DNA from: Candidatus Methanoplasma termitum
GTDB taxonomy: Archaea > Thermoplasmatota > Thermoplasmata > Methanomassiliicoccales > Methanomethylophilaceae
Assembly (NCBI RefSeq): GCF_000800805.1
Contig: NZ_CP010070.1
Location: forward strand, 806,001 to 870,000
Reading direction: 5' to 3'
Length of the DNA stretch: 64,000 bases
In this document: one piece after another, positions 1 to 8,966 of the stretch
Numbering within the stretch: position 1 is the first letter of the stretch
How the letters are laid out: each line of letters starts with the position of its first letter
Notes under the pieces: model-generated
The model's input: only the letters and a program-made list of their open reading frames with translations
What the model was told of the DNA's origin: nothing
Database searches by the model: none
Made by a program: the position numbers and the translations under genes

Positions 1-81
1 TATCGATCCGGCCTTTAGAAATAGCAAGACCCTCATAGCTCGGCCATGCAGAAGAGATCTTTTTAATAAAGGAAATTGAAA

Positions 82-98
82 GAGGGGTGTTACCCCTC
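82..98 (-). terminator. Hairpin downstream of por operon
   Basis: A perfect 7-bp inverted repeat (GAGGGGT / ACCCCTC, 3-nt loop) lies 7 bp beyond the porB stop codon. On the minus strand it is followed by a weakly T-rich stretch. It probably marks the 3' end of the porCDAB transcript. Positions 1-81 show no gene. Confidence 0.5.
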
Positions 99-105
99 GT
101 TTATC

Positions 106-1056
106 TTAAAGTTTGCAGAGTTTCAGGAGTGATTCCCACTTCTTATCCAGTTCTGCCTGCATGCTCTCGACCACAGACTTCCACTTGTCGCCCTTGAGGT
201 GGCTGAATCTGCCCTGAGAGTTGATCCACTCGGTCACCGGCTTCTTCTCGGCCTTACCGTCGGCGATCCTTTGGCTTTCAGGAGACAAATTGTAATTGAT
301 ACCGTTCTCCACTTCATACAAAGGCCAGATGCAGGTCTCGACCGCAAGCCTCGATATCGATATGGATTCTTCTGTTGCGAACCTCCATCCTCTCGGACAG
401 GGAGTTATGGCGTTGATGAATGTGGGGCCTTCTGTCTCGAATGCTCTCTGTGCTTTTTGGATCATGTCCTTCCATGCGTGGGGTGCTGCCTGAGCGGCAT
501 ACGGTATGCCGTGAGCCGCCATTATCCTCGTCATGTCCTTGGGGAACTCTTTCTTCCCATACGCGACGTCGCCTGCCCAGGACGTGGTGGTCGACGCCCC
601 GATGCCGGTTGCACTCGATCTCTGGATACCTGTGTTCATGTAGGCCTCGTTGTTGAGACAGACGTAAAGCATGTTGTGGCCTCTCTCCGCGGCACCCGAA
701 AGTGCCTGCAGACCGATGTCGTATGTTCCGCCGTCGCCTGCGAAGGTCACGAACTTCACATCCTCTTTTACTTTCCCCTGTCTCTTCAGGGCTTTGTAAG
801 CGGTCTCCACTCCCGCACATGTCGCTGCGGCGTTGCCGAATGCTGTGTGTATGTACGGCGTTTTCCACGAAGTATACGGGAACAGTGTTGTCGACACCTG
901 CAGGCATCCTGTGGCTGCCGACACTACTACATTCTTCTCCGTACCCATTAGTATCTGTTTCGCAATTACCGACTCGGTGCAGCCTGCGCACAGCCTGTGG
1001 CCGCTTGCAAGTCTGACCGGTATCTTGTTGAGCTCCTGTAATGTCACCGCGGTCAT
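106..1056 (-). CDS. porB: Pyruvate:ferredoxin oxidoreductase, beta subunit
   Basis: This is the thiamine-diphosphate subunit of the four-subunit pyruvate:ferredoxin oxidoreductase, which interconverts pyruvate + CoA and acetyl-CoA + CO2 with ferredoxin in the cytoplasm. The N-terminal CAGCTES cysteine motif and the ThDP/Mg motif beginning GDGGTYDIG are visible, followed by the NNEAYMNTG segment. The 316-residue length is normal. I place the start at the ATG at 1056, which overlaps the porA stop by 4 bp; the longer open frame upstream lies inside porA. It is last in the porC-D-A-B operon and ends with TAA before a hairpin. Confidence 0.95.
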   Translation of the reverse strand: MTAVTLQELNKIPVRLASGHRLCAGCTESVIAKQILMGTEKNVVVSAATGCLQVSTTLFPYTSWKTPYIHTAFGNAAATCAGVETAYKALKRQGKVKEDVKFVTFAGDGGTYDIGLQALSGAAERGHNMLYVCLNNEAYMNTGIQRSSATGIGASTTTSWAGDVAYGKKEFPKDMTRIMAAHGIPYAAQAAPHAWKDMIQKAQRAFETEGPTFINAITPCPRGWRFATEESISISRLAVETCIWPLYEVENGINYNLSPESQRIADGKAEKKPVTEWINSQGRFSHLKGDKWKSVVESMQAELDKKWESLLKLCKL

Positions 1057-2219
1057 TCTTTCACCCCCAGGTAGTTGATCCTCTTTGCTTTTCCCTTCTC
1101 TACATCCCTGAATACTGAAATGAAATCGGAGACCATTGTGTCCGCTCCGCCAAGTCCATAGATGTAGTTGTACATCTTCGGCATGCTCTCGTTCTCCAGT
1201 GCTGCGGCGACGACCTCCGGGAACATCGGGCCATATGATCCGATGCTCAGGTGCTTGTCCATAACGATGACCGCTTTCTTTCCTTTCATGAGCTTTGCCA
1301 GCTCTGCGATCGGCCACGGCCTGAACATGCGGGGCATCGCTACTCCGACTTTCTTTCCTTCCTTGCGCAGCTGATCGACCGCCTCCTTCATAGTCCCGAA
1401 AGTGGATCCGAGGACGATAGCGATATATTCCGCATCATCGCACTTGTATTCCTCGACGATCTTGTACTTCCTGCCGGATATCTTCTCGAAATCGTTGAAC
1501 ACGTCCTGCGCCACCTTAGGCACATGGTGCATCGCCACGACCATCTGATATTTGTGCGGGAAGTAGAACATCGGCCCGTCCATCAGGTTGTGGGAGACCG
1601 GGTGCTTCACGTCAAGAAGCGGGTGCAGAGGCTTGAACTCTCCGACGAACTTCCTGACATCTTTCTCGTCGAGGGGAGTTATCCTCTCTATTGCATGAGT
1701 AAGTATGAATCCATCAAGATTGACCAGCACCGGCAGCTGAACACTGTGGTGTTCGGCGATCCTCGTTGCCATTATTGACAGGTCGTACGCTTCCTGAACG
1801 TTCTCGGAGAACAACGATATCCATCCGCAGTCCCTTGCGGACATTACGTCACCGTGGTCGTTGTGGATGTCGATCGGACCGCTGACCGCCCTGTTGGCGA
1901 CCGCCATTACCAATGGGACCCTCATCGAGGCCGCTATCGGCAGCATCTCCCACATGAACGCGAGTCCCTGTGAGGCCGTCGCAGTGAATGTCCTCGCCCC
2001 TGCGGATGAGGATGTCGTACAAAGCGTGAGGGCGCTGTGTTCAGACTCTACGCAGACGAACTCTGTCGAAACATGGCCGTCGGCGACATATTCTGAGTAT
2101 TTCTCCACTATTATGGTCTGTGGTGTGATCGGGTATGCCGCGACCACATCGGGATTTATCTGTTTCCATGCGAGTGCGATCGCAGAGTCGCCGTTTATTG
2201 CGATATCTTCCTGCTTCAT
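1053..2219 (-). CDS. porA: Pyruvate:ferredoxin oxidoreductase, alpha subunit
   Basis: This is the alpha subunit of the pyruvate:ferredoxin oxidoreductase and carries the pyrimidine-binding half of the ThDP site and the CoA region. The first 60 residues hold the family signature AYPITPQT and the STEFVCVESEHSA stretch, and a conserved catalytic-loop type segment follows. About 388 residues is the expected size. The start is the ATG at 2219, three bases after the porD stop; an upstream in-frame extension overlaps porD and was discarded. The gene is co-transcribed with porC, porD and porB and ends in TGA. Confidence 0.95.
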   Translation of the reverse strand: MKQEDIAINGDSAIALAWKQINPDVVAAYPITPQTIIVEKYSEYVADGHVSTEFVCVESEHSALTLCTTSSSAGARTFTATASQGLAFMWEMLPIAASMRVPLVMAVANRAVSGPIDIHNDHGDVMSARDCGWISLFSENVQEAYDLSIMATRIAEHHSVQLPVLVNLDGFILTHAIERITPLDEKDVRKFVGEFKPLHPLLDVKHPVSHNLMDGPMFYFPHKYQMVVAMHHVPKVAQDVFNDFEKISGRKYKIVEEYKCDDAEYIAIVLGSTFGTMKEAVDQLRKEGKKVGVAMPRMFRPWPIAELAKLMKGKKAVIVMDKHLSIGSYGPMFPEVVAAALENESMPKMYNYIYGLGGADTMVSDFISVFRDVEKGKAKRINYLGVKE

Positions 2220-2221
2220 GT

Positions 2222-2503
2222 TTACTCCCCCTTCATTGTTATTGCATTTTTGGGGCAGACCTTCGCACAAATGCCGCAACCCTTGCAGTGCGTCATCTTC
2301 AATCCCTTGATCTTGCCGTTCTCCGTCATGATGCTGTCATCCGGGCAGTATATCCAACAACTAAGACAGTTTATACATTTGTCCTTATCGAGATATGGGA
2401 TCTGGCCTCTCCAGTCGCCAGTGTGGAATCTCTCGGAGTTCCCCGCCTCTATGACGCGGTCCCCGACAATGAAATCTTTATAGTTAGCTAAGTTGACCAT
2501 CAT
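2222..2503 (-). CDS. porD: Pyruvate:ferredoxin oxidoreductase, delta (ferredoxin) subunit
   Basis: This small subunit (93 aa) carries two [4Fe-4S] clusters that pass electrons from the ThDP centre to free ferredoxin. Two CxxCxxCxxxC(P) motifs are clear: CINCLSCWIYCP in the middle and CKGCGICAKVCP near the C terminus. The ATG at 2503 overlaps the porC stop as ATGATG/TGA; a second in-frame ATG follows directly, so either may be used. It sits between porC and porA in a tight operon, as in many methanogens. Confidence 0.95.
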   Translation of the reverse strand: MMVNLANYKDFIVGDRVIEAGNSERFHTGDWRGQIPYLDKDKCINCLSCWIYCPDDSIMTENGKIKGLKMTHCKGCGICAKVCPKNAITMKGE

Positions 2504-3057
2504 TTCACCTCTTCATACGCCCTTTTGAGGGCCGCCACGTTCTGAAGTATCACTTTTTCTTTGAGTTTGCCTTCGAACTTTGCTTTCATATGGTCCTCTA
2601 TCTCTTTGTACTCGATTATCGGCCTTATTTTTACAAGTGCGCCGAGCATTGATGTGTTGACCATCGGGCGGCCTATCTCCTCTACCGATATCTTCGTCGC
2701 ATCTACCGCATGGCATTCCGCATTCGTGCCTATCGCATCCTGAAGTTCGAATGAGGAACCGCGATAATTCGCTATTATGGTCCCATTTTCCTTGAGACCT
2801 TTTCCTACATCGACCTTGCCGATCAGCGACGGGTCGATCACAATCACTATGTCAGGCTCGTATACCTGTGTGTGAACTCTTATTGGGTTTCCCGATATCC
2901 TTGCAAATGCTCTTATCGGGGCTCCCATTCTCTCGGGGCCGAATTCGGGGAAAGCTTTGACGTATTTCCCTGCGTGTATGGCTGTCTCGGCGAGAATCTC
3001 GTTCGCCGTGACCACTCCTTGGCCCCCCCTTCCATGCCAACATATTTCTGTATCCAT
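2500..3057 (-). CDS. porC: Pyruvate:ferredoxin oxidoreductase, gamma subunit
   Basis: This is the gamma subunit (185 aa) of pyruvate:ferredoxin oxidoreductase. The WHGRGGQGVVTA glycine-rich start, the FPEFGPERMGAP segment and the later GRPMVNTSMLGAL segment are typical of the family. It is the first gene of porCDAB. Its upstream region (3058-3196) is AT-rich and must contain the operon promoter; the IS630 element begins only about 140 bp upstream of the start codon, so it could affect por expression. Confidence 0.95.
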   Translation of the reverse strand: MDTEICWHGRGGQGVVTANEILAETAIHAGKYVKAFPEFGPERMGAPIRAFARISGNPIRVHTQVYEPDIVIVIDPSLIGKVDVGKGLKENGTIIANYRGSSFELQDAIGTNAECHAVDATKISVEEIGRPMVNTSMLGALVKIRPIIEYKEIEDHMKAKFEGKLKEKVILQNVAALKRAYEEVK

Positions 3058-3194
3058 GTTGAATCAACTGAAGTACCGAATACTCATATCTGATTTAAAC
3101 CTTTCATTGTGATGTTCCATTCTTTGTTTTACTAAATTCATATTTTTTTGCTGATTTTTGTGTTAAATAATCATATATTTTACGAATTTCGAAG

Positions 3195-3213
3195 TATAGT
3201 TGCGAACCTAACT
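3195..3213. repeat. Left terminal inverted repeat of IS630 element
   Basis: The 19-bp sequence starts TATAG and ends CGAACCTAACT. It matches the reverse complement of 4282-4300 at all but 3 positions, including 11 consecutive identical bases. The flanking TA is the usual duplicated target of IS630/Tc1-type elements. Confidence 0.8.
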
Positions 3214-4298
3214 TATTTGAATGATTAAGTTCATATCTCTTTCATGGCGGGAATTGAACTGATACCGATCTCGAAGCCTGTCGACCTGAAGTTCATCGAA
3301 GGAAAGCTGAAAGAGATAGAGGCAGAGAGCAAGAAACAAAAGAAAGCGGGCGAAAGACTTGAGTTCATCAGATTGAGGTATCTTGGATATTCGGTCCCGG
3401 AAGCGTGCATGATCAAAGGCATAACCATTCAGACCGGATACAATTGGCAGAGTTCCTGGAACGAGAACGGCATTGATTCCGTAATGCCTAACTACGGAGG
3501 CGGGAGACCCTCCGCCATGACCCTTGAACAGAAAGAAAGGTTCAGGGATGCGGTGGCAAGGGACATGATGACCACCGTTGAGGCCGGGGCGTTCGTAAGA
3601 GAACATTTCGGTATCGAATTCACTCCGAAACACATCCGTTCCATGCTCAGGTCCATGGGATTCAGACATGCCAAGCCGTATGATGTCGATTATCGGCGCC
3701 CTGCCGATGCGGAAGGCATTTTAAAAAAAGACTCGGAACAGCGCTGGACTCTGTGAGCCTGAACGATATCGCCTGGGGGTTCGCAGACGAATCCGCACAG
3801 AGGATCAGCGTAAACACCGCAAGAGTGTGGTCGTTGGGAAGACCCGTTCGAAAGATGAACTCCGATCGTGTGAACGCCAACACATTCGGGTTCTATGCGA
3901 TCAACGGTAATTCTTCCGTGCTGTTCCCGGAATCATCCAAAGGCGCTGACATGTGTGCTTTTCTTGATGCGATCCGCGCAGCCAACGGAAACACGAAAGT
4001 GCTGATGATATTGGATAACGGCAGGATCCATCATACAAAGGCAGTGAGATCCCATGCGGCCGAACTCAATATCGAGTTCCTTTTCCTTCCGCCGTATTCT
4101 CCGCAGTTCAATCCGATCGAATTCATATGGAAGACCGTCAAAGCAAGGGTCTCCGGTATGTTCCTTCTCTGCAAAGATCATCTGGTGGAGTTTGTTAAAG
4201 AGACATTCATGAAAGAATCCCTGAAAATGAGCTATGCTGAAGGATGGAAGAGGACTTTTTTAATCGACCATGAGTCTAAATAGTTAGGTTCGTGATTA
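3197..4298 (+). mobile_element. IS630-family insertion sequence (complete)
   Basis: The element is about 1.1 kb, bounded by near-identical terminal inverted repeats and TA dinucleotides. It contains a single transposase encoded in two overlapping phases. Both ends and the catalytic triad are present, so it looks capable of movement. It lies between the divergent porCDAB and ppsA genes. The boundaries follow the assumption that TA is the duplicated target; they could shift by two bases. Confidence 0.85.
3244..4283 (+). CDS. IS630-family transposase, made by -1 ribosomal frameshifting
   Basis: Two overlapping frames (3244-3756 and 3753-4283) form one DDE transposase of about 345 aa. The first encodes the helix-turn-helix region. 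The second encodes the catalytic domain with GFADES (first Asp), LDNGRIHHT (second Asp) and YSPQFNPIEF (Glu). A run of seven A followed by G at 3723-3730 allows a -1 slip that reads LKKRLGTALDSV straight into the DDE domain, as is common in IS630 elements. It ends in TAG, the only TAG terminator among the protein genes I checked in the window, inside the right inverted repeat. I treat it as functional rather than broken. Confidence 0.85.
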
Positions 4299-4300
4299 TA
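4282..4300. repeat. Right terminal inverted repeat of IS630 element
   Basis: This is the reverse-complement partner of 3195-3213 (AGTTAGGTTCG core). It overlaps the last two bases of the transposase TAG stop codon. Confidence 0.8.
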
Positions 4301-4451
4301 ATCTGCATATTGTGAATACGCTTGTATCTGTCCATAATCTACTCTTTTTTTAGTAGTTTGGAAAAAACATATTAAAATGATGAACCCATACCGAGGCTTG
4401 GTGATAGGGCAACAGTCCTGCTCTGAAACTTCTTCCAAGAGTGTAATTCCC

Positions 4452-6761
4452 ATGGACAAGAAGATAGTAGATGTTAACGAACTGCGCGTTGATGACATAC
4501 CCTATGTAGGAGGAAAAGGAGCTAACCTCGGGGAGCTCACTTCGGCAGGTTTTCCTGTCCCGGGCGCATTCGTCCTGACGACCGTTGCCTATGACTACTT
4601 TTTGGAAAAAAGTAAAATAATGGGAAAAATAGAAAAAGAGCTGAAAAGCATCGATAAAAGTTCTGACCAAAGCCTTGCAGACGCTTCTAAACGCATCAGA
4701 GCTCTCTTCGAGGCGCACGAGATCCCTGAAGACTTGAAAAAGGAAATCATATCAAGCTACAGGATAGTTGTTCCCAAAGGAAAAACAGGTTTTGTCGCCG
4801 TAAGGTCGAGCGCAACCGCCGAGGATCTTCCCGATGCGAGTTTCGCGGGACAACAGGAAACATTCCTTAACGTCAAAGACGAGAACGACCTCATTGACAA
4901 GATCAGAAAATGCTGGTCGTCCCTTTTCACGGCGAGAGCGATATCTTACAGAGAGAAACAGGGATTCGCTCACAGCGTGGTCAAGCTGGCCGTAGTTGTA
5001 CAAAAAATGGTGAACTCCGAAGTATCGGGGATAATGTTCACGGTCGATCCGCACAGCGGTGCGAAGAACATAATCATCGAGGCTGGGTACGGCCTCGGAG
5101 AGGCCATCGTGGGCGGCGAAGTGACACCCGACACATATGATGTGGACAAGTCGAAGATGGCCATCACAAAAAAGAGGATCTCCACTCAGAAATGGAGATA
5201 TATAAGGGGGCCGGACGGCGGGAATGTCAAAGAGGACGTACCGGCCAGTGATGAAAAGAAACAGAAGATAGAGGACCGCCGCATCCTTGAAATAGCGGAG
5301 ATAGGCCGCCAGGTAGAGATACACTATCAGAGGCCGATGGACATGGAATGGTGTATCGAAGGGGGGAAGGTCTACCTTGTACAGGCGAGACCGATCACTG
5401 CAGTAGGGAATTCCGGAGGCAACAGTGTGAAAGATGATGTTTCTGGGGAGAGCATTCTCCTATCGGGACTGGGTGCAAGCCCGGGTTTCGCAACAGGTAC
5501 GGTCAAGATATATGATGAGAAAATGAGTCTCGACGTTGTAAAGGACGGAGATATCCTTGTAACGAAAATGACTATGCCGGATATGGTCCCTGCAATGAGC
5601 AGGTCCGTCGCCATCGTCACCGATGAGGGAGGTATGACCTGCCACGCTGCGATAATCTCGAGAGAATTGGGCACGCCTTGCGTGGTGGGCACAGGAAGCG
5701 CCACGAATGTCCTGAAGGACGGCGATGTCATAACGGTCGACGGAACGACCGGTACTATCTACAAAGGAGAGATCAAGAAGAAACAGGAGACGGAGAGCCA
5801 CGCAACTGGTACTGTCTCCGCAGAGTTCATCCCCATCACAGGGACCAAGGTAATGGTCAACATGAGTATGCCTGCCAAGGCCGATGAGGTCGCAAAACTT
5901 CCATGCGACGGCGTGGGTCTCATGAGGAGCGAGTTCCTTTTCACAAATTATATCGGAGAGCACCCCTGTGCGGTCATCGATGACGGGAGAACGGACCAAT
6001 TGATAGACAAACTGTCAGACGGGATAGCAAAGACCGCCAGGGCCTTCTATCCCAGGCCGGTCATCCTCAGGACCTCCGACTTCAAGACCAACGAATACCG
6101 CGACATGAAGGGCGGAGCGGATTACGAACCCAACGAAGAGAACCCCATGATAGGGTGGAGAGGATGTTCCAGATACATCTCTAAGAATTACAGGGACGCA
6201 TTCATTTGCGAGCTCAGAGCGATCAAAAAGGCACGCGACGAGTTGGGGATGAAGAACATCTTCGTCATGCTGCCTTTTGTCAGGACCATATTCGAGGTCG
6301 AAGAGATAGTCGGTATGATGGAAAGTGTCGGCCTCAAGAGAGGGCCGGACTTCAAGCTCTATTTCATGGCGGAGATCCCGGTGAACATTTTCATGGCAGA
6401 GGAGTTCTGCAAGTACTGCGACGCATTCTCGATAGGTTCCAACGACCTTACGCAGCTTATCCTCGGATGCGACCGTGATTCGGATATCCTCGGACGCATG
6501 GGCTACTTTGATGAGAGGAACCCGGGCGTGAAGGCGGCGATATCACACTTGATCAAAGTGGCTCACAAGAACGGAAAGACAGTTGGGATATGCGGTCAGG
6601 GACCTTCAGTATATCCGGAATTGGTCGAGTTCCTTGTCGAAGAAGGTATCGATTCGATATCCCTGAATCCTGATACATTCGTGAAGACCAAAAGGAATAT
6701 CGCATCTGCGGAGCAGAGGATATTGCTCAAAACCCTTAGGGAAATGGACAGCAAGAAGTGA
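4452..6761 (+). CDS. ppsA: Phosphoenolpyruvate synthase
   Basis: The enzyme converts pyruvate + ATP to PEP + AMP + Pi, the first gluconeogenic step after pyruvate:ferredoxin oxidoreductase, whose operon is just upstream in divergent orientation. The order of domains is the N-terminal ATP-grasp (GGKGANLGEL, then VRSSATAEDLP), the swivelling phosphohistidine domain with GGMTCHAAIISREL (catalytic His) around residue 395, and the C-terminal PEP/pyruvate barrel with GSNDLTQ and GICGQGPS. At 769 aa it has the usual length. I choose the ATG at 4452 because homology begins at MDKKIVDVNEL; 25 more in-frame codons upstream look non-conserved. Confidence 0.95.
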   Translation: MDKKIVDVNELRVDDIPYVGGKGANLGELTSAGFPVPGAFVLTTVAYDYFLEKSKIMGKIEKELKSIDKSSDQSLADASKRIRALFEAHEIPEDLKKEIISSYRIVVPKGKTGFVAVRSSATAEDLPDASFAGQQETFLNVKDENDLIDKIRKCWSSLFTARAISYREKQGFAHSVVKLAVVVQKMVNSEVSGIMFTVDPHSGAKNIIIEAGYGLGEAIVGGEVTPDTYDVDKSKMAITKKRISTQKWRYIRGPDGGNVKEDVPASDEKKQKIEDRRILEIAEIGRQVEIHYQRPMDMEWCIEGGKVYLVQARPITAVGNSGGNSVKDDVSGESILLSGLGASPGFATGTVKIYDEKMSLDVVKDGDILVTKMTMPDMVPAMSRSVAIVTDEGGMTCHAAIISRELGTPCVVGTGSATNVLKDGDVITVDGTTGTIYKGEIKKKQETESHATGTVSAEFIPITGTKVMVNMSMPAKADEVAKLPCDGVGLMRSEFLFTNYIGEHPCAVIDDGRTDQLIDKLSDGIAKTARAFYPRPVILRTSDFKTNEYRDMKGGADYEPNEENPMIGWRGCSRYISKNYRDAFICELRAIKKARDELGMKNIFVMLPFVRTIFEVEEIVGMMESVGLKRGPDFKLYFMAEIPVNIFMAEEFCKYCDAFSIGSNDLTQLILGCDRDSDILGRMGYFDERNPGVKAAISHLIKVAHKNGKTVGICGQGPSVYPELVEFLVEEGIDSISLNPDTFVKTKRNIASAEQRILLKTLREMDSKK

Positions 6762-7619
6762 TCATCGATCTTTGACCCGATGATTTTCATCCTCGATAAG
6801 TCTCTTATTGAGGCCGTCCGCCTGCTCCTGAGGGAGCAGCATTGTTGTCATTTCCATAAAGGGGTGCTTTGCGCCCTCAATTATCTTTACATCATCAAGG
6901 GTCCTGAGGCCCCACTTCTCGGCGGTCTTCTCCAACCCCAGTTTTACATCGAGGTTGTTCGGCTCCAGAACGATCGCATTGAATGTCTCGAGACCGGCCC
7001 TCTTTGCCGCCATGATCCGGTGGTGGCCGTCCACGACAAGGAATCCGTTCCTTCTCTTTACCAGTACCAAGGGTTCGTTCAGCCCTCTCTTTATCTCGAA
7101 CTGGCGTCCGATCAGTTCGTCCATGTACACTTCCTTTTGAGTGGGGATGAGTTCTTTTATCGGAACCTCTTGATTGGAAATCTTAAGTCTTATCCCATTC
7201 TGCTGCTCGAGCAGATTCTTCACGGACATGACCTTGGCGGGCCTTGATTTTTCTATTTGGGATCTTACAATATCAATGTTCGAGATAATACCGACGATCT
7301 TCTTTTCTTCATTGACCACGGGGAGGTTCCTCAGACCGTATCTGAAAAGTACCCTGGTCGCATCATCTATCGACATTGACGGGACCACGCAAAGCGTTCC
7401 GTGCTTCATGACCTCCCTTATTTTTGAGTTGGGTCTGTCCACGAATCTCAGCAACTCTTTTGCCGTGACGAACCCCAACAGATATCCGTTCTCCGCAATG
7501 GGGAACCCATGGAAACTCGAATTGATTATTTTCTCCATGACCTGTGTTACGGTCATGTCCGGAGTTACCGTTTGAACGTTTCTGATCATGTAGTCTGCGA
7601 CAGTCGGGCTTTGCGTCAT
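6762..7619 (-). CDS. CBS-domain protein with ParB/sulfiredoxin-like domain
   Basis: This is a cytoplasmic protein of 285 aa. The N-terminal 120 residues form a CBS pair (VADYMIRNVQTV..., then REVMKHGTLCVV...), normally a sensor of adenylate nucleotides or S-adenosylmethionine. The C-terminal half is a ParB/Srx-fold domain with the signature DGHHRIMAAKRAG. Similar CBS-ParB fusions are frequent in methanogens. The archaeal free-serine kinase SerK uses the same ParB-like fold, so a small-molecule kinase or nucleotide-linked role is possible, but nothing here decides it. The gene is convergent with ppsA; the two stop codons abut. Confidence 0.75.
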   Translation of the reverse strand: MTQSPTVADYMIRNVQTVTPDMTVTQVMEKIINSSFHGFPIAENGYLLGFVTAKELLRFVDRPNSKIREVMKHGTLCVVPSMSIDDATRVLFRYGLRNLPVVNEEKKIVGIISNIDIVRSQIEKSRPAKVMSVKNLLEQQNGIRLKISNQEVPIKELIPTQKEVYMDELIGRQFEIKRGLNEPLVLVKRRNGFLVVDGHHRIMAAKRAGLETFNAIVLEPNNLDVKLGLEKTAEKWGLRTLDDVKIIEGAKHPFMEMTTMLLPQEQADGLNKRLIEDENHRVKDR

Positions 7620-7690
7620 ATCAATACCTTATCTTAGAGGTGAATGAAAAACCCTTTGACAGAATTAAATAACATTAAATATTATATTTA

Positions 7691-7726
7691 TGTTACTAAG
7701 TATCACGAATTGCAAAAATAGTAACA
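7691..7726. promoter_or_regulatory. Inverted repeat before first ABC importer
   Basis: The repeat TGTTACTA / TAGTAACA (8 bp, spacer 20 bp) ends 10 bp before the start of the substrate-binding protein gene and overlaps its probable transcription start. The half-site resembles the published NikR half-site (GTGTTAC), but the spacing is longer than the reported 13-14 bp. It is likely an operator; the regulator is unknown. Confidence 0.4.
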
Positions 7727-7736
7727 TGAGGATAAA

Positions 7737-8903
7737 ATGAATGTTAAGATCATCTCATTGGTTTCGGTCCTGATCCTGTTCTCGGGATTGTCGGTGGTCG
7801 TATTCAGTGACAATTCGAACGGCGCTGACTCTACTACTACGATCACCGACGGCACCGGAAAGACATTCACTTATGCCAGGCCCGCGGAGCACATTGTTAC
7901 AATGGGCTACGCCTCCACGCTTACCGTTGCGATGCTCGGAGAGACGGACAAGATAATCGCTGTGGACACATACTCGACATACAATTACACAAAAGATGAA
8001 CGCTTGGCAGGCCTTAACGCGTTGAATCTCGGCAGCATTTACACCTCATCGAATAACGACAACATCGTGGCGCAGCTGGTTCAATTGGTGGGAAAGGGAA
8101 AAATGAGCCTTGGCGATACCATAATATTGACAACTTACTCGAACGCGCTTACGTTGCGCGATCTGCTCAACGGTATCGGTTTCGACCATGTGCTTGTTTA
8201 CGGCGTACCGACCTCTCCGATAACCAGCTATGAACAGGTCAAAGACTTCATCAGCGACATATCCGTGATCGTCAAAGGAGATACATCTTCTCTTGTCGGG
8301 AATATGGAAGCGGTGGAAAACACCGTCATCAACGGGTTGAAAGGAACATCCGAGAGACCGCCGGCTCTGTTCGTCTGGTATAATAAAACCTCGGGGTATT
8401 CAGTCGGCAACACAGGCTCCATTGCCGTTTCCCTGATCGAGGCGGCCGGTGGCACCAATATCGCATACAGCCCGAACAGCGCAACGACATATGGGGACAA
8501 GAACACAATTGTACAACTGGTCGAGTCACATCCAAACACTATCATCTTCCTGCAGGACACATACATAAAGGACGGCCACACGGTCGGCGATTTCAGAAAC
8601 GATGTGCTCGGAGGCGATGCCGGCATACCGATCGTGATCGTAGATTCCAAATGGAATAACTATGACACAGATGCCGCAAGCGGGTTGTGGGTCTTCGCAT
8701 GCGCATTGCACCCGGAAATATTCCAGGGTGCCATGCCAAGTGCCGACGGATCCTCAACATTGTATGTCATACCCATACAGGCTTCGAGAGCCGGCACCGT
8801 CGGCGGATCCTCCAGCTCTGATCTGGCACTATACGCTATAGCCGGACTTTTGGTCGGACTTATCATTCTTGGATTTGCATATTTCTACCTCAGGAGGCCA
8901 TAA
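7737..8903 (+). CDS. Membrane-anchored ABC substrate-binding protein (FecB/BtuF type)
   Basis: This is the first gene of a three-gene importer of the iron-siderophore/cobalamin class. It has an N-terminal signal sequence (residues 1-30), a periplasmic-binding-protein fold of the BtuF type (HIVTMGYASTL... and IIAVDTYSTYN), and a C-terminal Ser-rich linker followed by a transmembrane helix and RR, so it is tethered to the outside of the membrane. The start ATG at 7737 has a GAGG ribosome-binding site. The permease begins 64 bp downstream. The substrate could be a corrinoid, haem or metal chelate; the sequence does not tell which. Confidence 0.85.
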   Translation: MNVKIISLVSVLILFSGLSVVVFSDNSNGADSTTTITDGTGKTFTYARPAEHIVTMGYASTLTVAMLGETDKIIAVDTYSTYNYTKDERLAGLNALNLGSIYTSSNNDNIVAQLVQLVGKGKMSLGDTIILTTYSNALTLRDLLNGIGFDHVLVYGVPTSPITSYEQVKDFISDISVIVKGDTSSLVGNMEAVENTVINGLKGTSERPPALFVWYNKTSGYSVGNTGSIAVSLIEAAGGTNIAYSPNSATTYGDKNTIVQLVESHPNTIIFLQDTYIKDGHTVGDFRNDVLGGDAGIPIVIVDSKWNNYDTDAASGLWVFACALHPEIFQGAMPSADGSSTLYVIPIQASRAGTVGGSSSSDLALYAIAGLLVGLIILGFAYFYLRRP

Positions 8904-8966
8904 ACAGATGGAACACAACGGATGTGTTCGATCGGCCTTTTTCCGCATTGTAACGGGGCTGAGTTG

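Noticed and set aside
106-1317. Longer 403-residue start for porB
   Set aside because: The additional N-terminal part lies wholly within porA in another frame and lacks homology; the ATG at 1056 fits the operon overlap.
3244-4283. Transposase as a frameshifted, dead gene
   Set aside because: The slip site, complete catalytic triad and matching terminal repeats fit the programmed -1 frameshifting usual in IS630 elements.
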